DNA from: Candidatus Saccharimonadota bacterium
GTDB lineage: Bacteria; Patescibacteriota; Saccharimonadia; Saccharimonadales; Saccharimonadaceae
DNA length: 64,000 nt
Assembly (NCBI GenBank): GCA_030529135.1
Contig: JAUMXO010000003.1
Coordinates: 43,821 to 107,820, forward strand
Direction: 5' to 3'
Shown here: in pieces, positions 61,134-64,000 of the stretch
How positions within the stretch are numbered: the stretch's first letter is position 1
Layout of the letters: every line of letters begins with the position of its first letter
Notes under the pieces: generated by a model
What the model was told of the DNA's origin: nothing
Database searches by the model: none
What the model saw: the letters and a program-made list of their open reading frames with translations, nothing else
Program-made: the position numbers and the translations under genes

Positions 61134-61286
61134 CGAAATACACCAATTAGATTCCCGGCATTTTTCGATGTCGGTAATTTTGTGGTCTATCAATGTTTTA
61201 ATTGCTCCAGAAGCACGGGCGACCAGAGTTCCGTCCAAGCTTCAAGAACTCTCTTTTAATAAAACTAATTATGAAAGGAGAGAAAT

Positions 61287-61559
61287 ATGACTTTGCTATT
61301 CGGTAAATATCGTATTACCTCTTATACCTACGGGTATAAAGTATCAAAACAAAAAGGAAAGCTTTGGAGCATATTATCCTATCACGACACTCTAGAAGAC
61401 GCCTTTAATACGCTTCTTGAACATCGTGTGCGAGTGGATACAAAAGATTTTCTAGTCGATTTTCTAGACGCCAATAATTTCCAAGCACAAAAAGATTCCC
61501 TGCTCGCAGAAATAAAAAAGATAAAAAGCGAAATGGAAGAAGCTTATGGAAAAAGATAG
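61287..61559 (+). CDS. Small element protein, unknown
   Basis: 90 residues, AAAGGAGAG before the ATG. Beta-rich start (FGKYRITSYTYGYKVSKQKG) and helical end (DSLLAEIKKIKSEMEEAYGK). I recall similar short proteins encoded beside recombinases in Firmicutes mobile elements; role unknown. Overlaps the next gene by 14 bp. Confidence 0.72.
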   Translation: MTLLFGKYRITSYTYGYKVSKQKGKLWSILSYHDTLEDAFNTLLEHRVRVDTKDFLVDFLDANNFQAQKDSLLAEIKKIKSEMEEAYGKR

Positions 61560-61983
61560 TATTATACCAATTCGAGCAAAAGTGTATAGTGTGGATGAAA
61601 AAGGAATCGGACTGAGATGTTTAGTGAATGTAGCTCTAGGTAATTTTATGTACATCAATTCGGTTGGCGTAATGCCAGACAAAAAACACACCAACGAGCT
61701 TTACATATCAATGCCTAGCTGGTCTAGAAATGGGAAAAGAAAACCTTATATTGAGTTTCCCGATACTGCTGGCAACAACTTACTGAAAGCAATAAGCGAA
61801 GCGGCAATATCTGCCTATAAAAAATACGAAAACAATAAAAGCCTACACGAATACGGAGATGTGTCCTATGTGAAGGTCGATAGGCTCTACGATATTGCAC
61901 CAAGATTCTGTGAAGATGTGCCTGACGATATTCCAGAAGACTTTGATGAAGGTAACCTAGAGTTTCCGCCAGAGTTTCAATAA
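61546..61983 (+). CDS. SpoVG-like protein
   Basis: 145 residues, GGAAGAAGC before the ATG inside the previous gene. VYSVDEKGIGLRCLVNVALG, LYISMPSW and NNLLKAISEAAISAYKKY follow the SpoVG pattern (N-terminal strands, MPS, C-terminal helix). SpoVG binds RNA/DNA as a regulator; divergent members occur in mobile elements. Acidic tail (DVPDDIPEDFDEGNLEF). Confidence 0.7.
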   Translation: MEKDSIIPIRAKVYSVDEKGIGLRCLVNVALGNFMYINSVGVMPDKKHTNELYISMPSWSRNGKRKPYIEFPDTAGNNLLKAISEAAISAYKKYENNKSLHEYGDVSYVKVDRLYDIAPRFCEDVPDDIPEDFDEGNLEFPPEFQ

Positions 61984-62110
61984 TATCGTTTCTTAACAAC
62001 CAATCATTTTAAAGGAATAAACTATATTCCTATGTATATTAACTATATTTTTATATATATAGCTATATAGATAAATTACTTTTAAAATAGATTTTACAAA
62101 GGTGAATCAT

Positions 62111-62242
62111 ATGGATTCTCAAACCAATTACAGTTCATTAAAAAAACTACTTGAAGTTTCAAATCCAGAGAAAACCATAACCGATATTCAGGCTAAACAA
62201 ATCGGTAAGTTTCTCTTGAACCTCTATAATTTAAACCGCTAA
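62111..62242 (+). CDS. 43-residue ORF before the recombinase
   Basis: ATG 62111 with AAAGGTGA 5 bp upstream. Polar helical product (SSLKKLLEVSNPEKTITDIQ, IGKFLLNLYNLNR). Its stop is 5 bp before the -10 of the recombinase leader. Function unknown; possible regulator. Confidence 0.55.
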   Translation: MDSQTNYSSLKKLLEVSNPEKTITDIQAKQIGKFLLNLYNLNR

Positions 62243-62245
62243 TGT

Positions 62246-62356
62246 GGTATAATTAAAGAGCAGACAATTCATTATTACTGATTAGATGGCTCTAAAGCCG
62301 TCTGGAAAACAATTTTTATCTAATCGGTAGAATTGTCTGCACCCAGACGGCTTTTG
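62246..62356 (+). promoter_or_regulatory. Recombinase promoter and nested, competing inverted repeats
   Basis: TGGTATAAT (TATAAT 62248-62253). GCAGACAATTC (62260-62270)/GAATTGTCTGC (62330-62340) and GATTAGAT (62280-62287)/ATCTAATC (62318-62325) form one stem. Its loop holds AAAGCCGTCTGG (62294-62305), which is complementary over 12 bases to CCAGACGGCTTT (62343-62354) just outside. The folds are a pseudoknot or two alternatives; the outer one ends in TTTT. Confidence 0.7.
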
Positions 62357-62390
62357 AGATGTATTAAAAATCAATTTAGAAAGGATGATT

Positions 62391-64000
62391 ATGAGTAATT
62401 TTAAACAAAAAAACGGGGTAATTCTCGCCCGTGTTTCATCAAGGGCACAGGAACTCGAAGGCTATTCGCTAGACGCCCAACTCAAGTTCCTGCGGGCATA
62501 CGCCAATAAGAATAATATCAAAATAATTAAAGAATACAAGATTGCCGAGTCTGCTTCAAAGGCTAGTGAGCGACGAGCGTTCCACGAATGTTTAACTTTT
62601 ATTAAGAAAAACAAATCCGCCAACTGCCTTCTAATTGAAAAAGTAGATAGAGCCTTACGGAATCTAAAAGACTTAGCAAAGTTTGATGAATGGGTGTCGG
62701 ATTCAAGCGAACACGAAGTACATTGTGTCAAAGACAATATGGTTATCGACCAAAAATCTCGTTCGCAAGATAAGTTTATGTGGGGTATAAAAGTTCTAAT
62801 GGCAAAAAACTTTGCCGATAACTTAAGCGAAGAAGTCAAAAAAGGACAGATGGAGAAGCTAGCACAAGGTTGGCTACCTAATAGACCGCCAATTGGCTAC
62901 AAAACCATTAAAGAAGATGGTAAAAACATCCATATTTTAGATGAAGAAATTGCTCCACTTGTCAAAAAAACCTTTGAAACTTACGCTAAATCGGGCGAAA
63001 CAATCTTGTCGGTGATGGACAAGGCTAGAAAATGGGGATTGAAAACCTTAAATAATCGGGAAATGACAAAAACTTGCCTAGATAAAATGCTAGACAATAA
63101 GTTCTACATTGGAGTTAATGTCTGGAATAATGTAGAATATGCAGGAGCACAAGAAAAACTTATCTCCGATGAATTATGGGAAGCAGTTCAGATAAAGAAG
63201 CACGGTGGGAGTGCTTCTAAACCCAAGTTTAAAAAGCATAATGCCCTCTTTCGTGGCTTAATCCGCTGTTCGGAGTGTGGGAAATTGATAGTTTGGCAAA
63301 AACAAAAAGGTCGTTATTATGGGAGATGTAATAAATCCTGCGGAAACCATCCATACGCTCGTGAAGATGGTATTTTAGACGCATTTAAAGGGCTTACGAG
63401 CCGTTTCAAAATGAAAAACGATAAAGTATATGACTGGATTTCCGATTCCATTGTAGGCTACGCTAAAAGCGAAAATGACAAAATCCGTGAAGAGCGTAAC
63501 GCTATTCAAAATACACTAAAACGTGAGAAAACCAAGCTTGAAACACTATACGATGATAAACTGGACGGAATTATCAGCACCGATGACTATATGAATCGTT
63601 CATCCAGACTAAAAATCAGAGTAAAAGAGCTAGAAAATGACTTAAAAAAGTACGATGTTTCCATTGAATCAGTTTCAGAAGTGGCAATTAAGCTAGTTAC
63701 GATTTGCAGACAAATAAATAAATGTTTTGATAGTGGAGATAATGATATAAAACGAGAAATAATTGAGTTTGCATTTAAAAATCCAGTATGGGATGGAGAG
63801 AAACTTACGGCAGAGCTCTCTGAATGTGCCGAATTAGTTCTATCTTTTGCCGAATCAGTTGATTCGGGAATTATAAAAGTCGAACCACCGTCTGACCCCT
63901 GTAAAAAAGACCCTTTGGGGTCTTCTTGTTGTGTTTGGCAGGGGTGGCAGGACTTGAACCCACGACACGCGGTTTTGGAGACCGCTGCTCTACCAACTGA
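62391..64000 (+). CDS. Large serine recombinase, runs off the window
   Basis: AAAGGATG before the ATG; 536 codons to the window edge with no stop. Catalytic domain about 1-145 (LARVSSRAQELEGYSLDAQL with the Ser), Recombinase domain (LPNRPPIGYKTI), zinc ribbon (RCSECGKLIVW ... GRCNKSCG) and coiled coil (about 360-430). After about residue 500 the frame continues through a tRNA terminator and antisense tRNA-Trp (GWQDLNPRHAV), so its last part is host-derived and the natural end is unknown. It should move the 58.4-63.9 kb element. Confidence 0.92.
   Translation, partial: MSNFKQKNGVILARVSSRAQELEGYSLDAQLKFLRAYANKNNIKIIKEYKIAESASKASERRAFHECLTFIKKNKSANCLLIEKVDRALRNLKDLAKFDEWVSDSSEHEVHCVKDNMVIDQKSRSQDKFMWGIKVLMAKNFADNLSEEVKKGQMEKLAQGWLPNRPPIGYKTIKEDGKNIHILDEEIAPLVKKTFETYAKSGETILSVMDKARKWGLKTLNNREMTKTCLDKMLDNKFYIGVNVWNNVEYAGAQEKLISDELWEAVQIKKHGGSASKPKFKKHNALFRGLIRCSECGKLIVWQKQKGRYYGRCNKSCGNHPYAREDGILDAFKGLTSRFKMKNDKVYDWISDSIVGYAKSENDKIREERNAIQNTLKREKTKLETLYDDKLDGIISTDDYMNRSSRLKIRVKELENDLKKYDVSIESVSEVAIKLVTICRQINKCFDSGDNDIKREIIEFAFKNPVWDGEKLTAELSECAELVLSFAESVDSGIIKVEPPSDPCKKDPLGSSCCVWQGWQDLNPRHAVLETAALPT
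63905..63927 (-). terminator. Terminator of tRNA-Trp, inside the recombinase frame
   Basis: Leftward AAGACCC-caaa-GGGTCTTTTTTA, 10 bases after the tRNA end. Confidence 0.82.
63936..64000 (-). tRNA. tRNA-Trp(CCA), 5' part beyond the window
   Basis: Encoded CCA end, acceptor CACCCCT, T-arm GGGTTCAAGTCC, anticodon loop CTCCAAA (CCA). Confidence 0.94.

Noticed and set aside
1..64000. UGA recoding as in Gracilibacteria or Absconditabacteria
   Set aside because: Conserved proteins end at UGA, UAA or UAG without in-frame UGA; no gene needs UGA read as glycine.
1..64000. CRISPR array, cas genes or transposase-type insertion sequences
   Set aside because: No regularly spaced repeat-spacer series, no Cas motifs and no IS transposase were seen; the only recombinases are the tyrosine and serine enzymes listed.

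Overview
The window looks like a chromosome segment of a small-genome bacterium of the Candidate Phyla Radiation, most likely Saccharibacteria (TM7). Reasons: the compact housekeeping set; many genes whose -10 box lies only 5-8 bases before the ATG (apparently leaderless mRNAs); a small non-zinc L33; a GH57/GT4 pair; and UGA behaving as a normal stop, which argues against Gracilibacteria and Absconditabacteria. The phylum assignment is inference from gene content; no rRNA is present.

Region 1 (about 0.8-33.3 kb) is a siphovirus-type prophage. A tyrosine integrase lies at the left end, next to a partial Fic gene and four 13-bp direct repeats. From 2.5 to 13 kb is an accessory zone: genes of unknown function, several with their own near-consensus promoter (TTGACA, 17 bp, TATAAT, usually preceded by TGC) and some with a reused terminator sequence. 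In this zone sits a roughly 0.6-kb non-coding stretch (11.77-12.42 kb) that folds into many short helices with repeated loop motifs and ends in a perfect intrinsic terminator. It resembles the phage-associated giant ornate RNAs (ROOL/GOLLD type) and is the most exciting object here. Next come a leftward lysis module (XhlA-like protein, GH25-CW_7-LysM endolysin, holin) and a rightward packaging and morphogenesis operon: ParB-methylase, terminase, portal, Mu F-like head protein, scaffold, capsid, connectors, tail tube, gpG/gpGT with a U UUU UUA -1 slippery site, tape measure, tail tip and fibre. Two or three late transcription units start with a promoter followed at once by a terminator, which suggests antitermination. 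I see no replication module and no CI-like repressor.

Region 2 (33.4-58.4 kb) is host chromosome. It has a leftward tRNA operon (a palindromic tRNA-like element, Thr-GGT, Tyr-GTA), an SDR, rubrerythrin, a DUF262/DUF1524 GmrSD-type restriction protein, tRNA-Thr(TGT), RmuC, LepB, HtrA, PrmC-PrfA, tRNA-Val, a Nudix hydrolase, NrdD-NrdG behind tandem NrdR-like boxes, two surface-type proteins, IscS/IscU, GpsA, a UvrD-type helicase with a RecB-like nuclease end, a 49-residue zinc-finger protein, L33, and the GH57/GT4 glucan pair. NrdD lacks the usual glycyl-radical tail. Two tRNA genes have extra copies of their 3' ends nearby, likely scars of past integrations.

Region 3 (about 58.4-63.9 kb) is a small integrated element: a membrane protein, unknown genes, a SpoVG-like protein, and a large serine recombinase whose frame runs without a stop into the antisense of the tRNA-Trp terminator and tRNA-Trp. 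Two of its leaders contain mutually exclusive helices.
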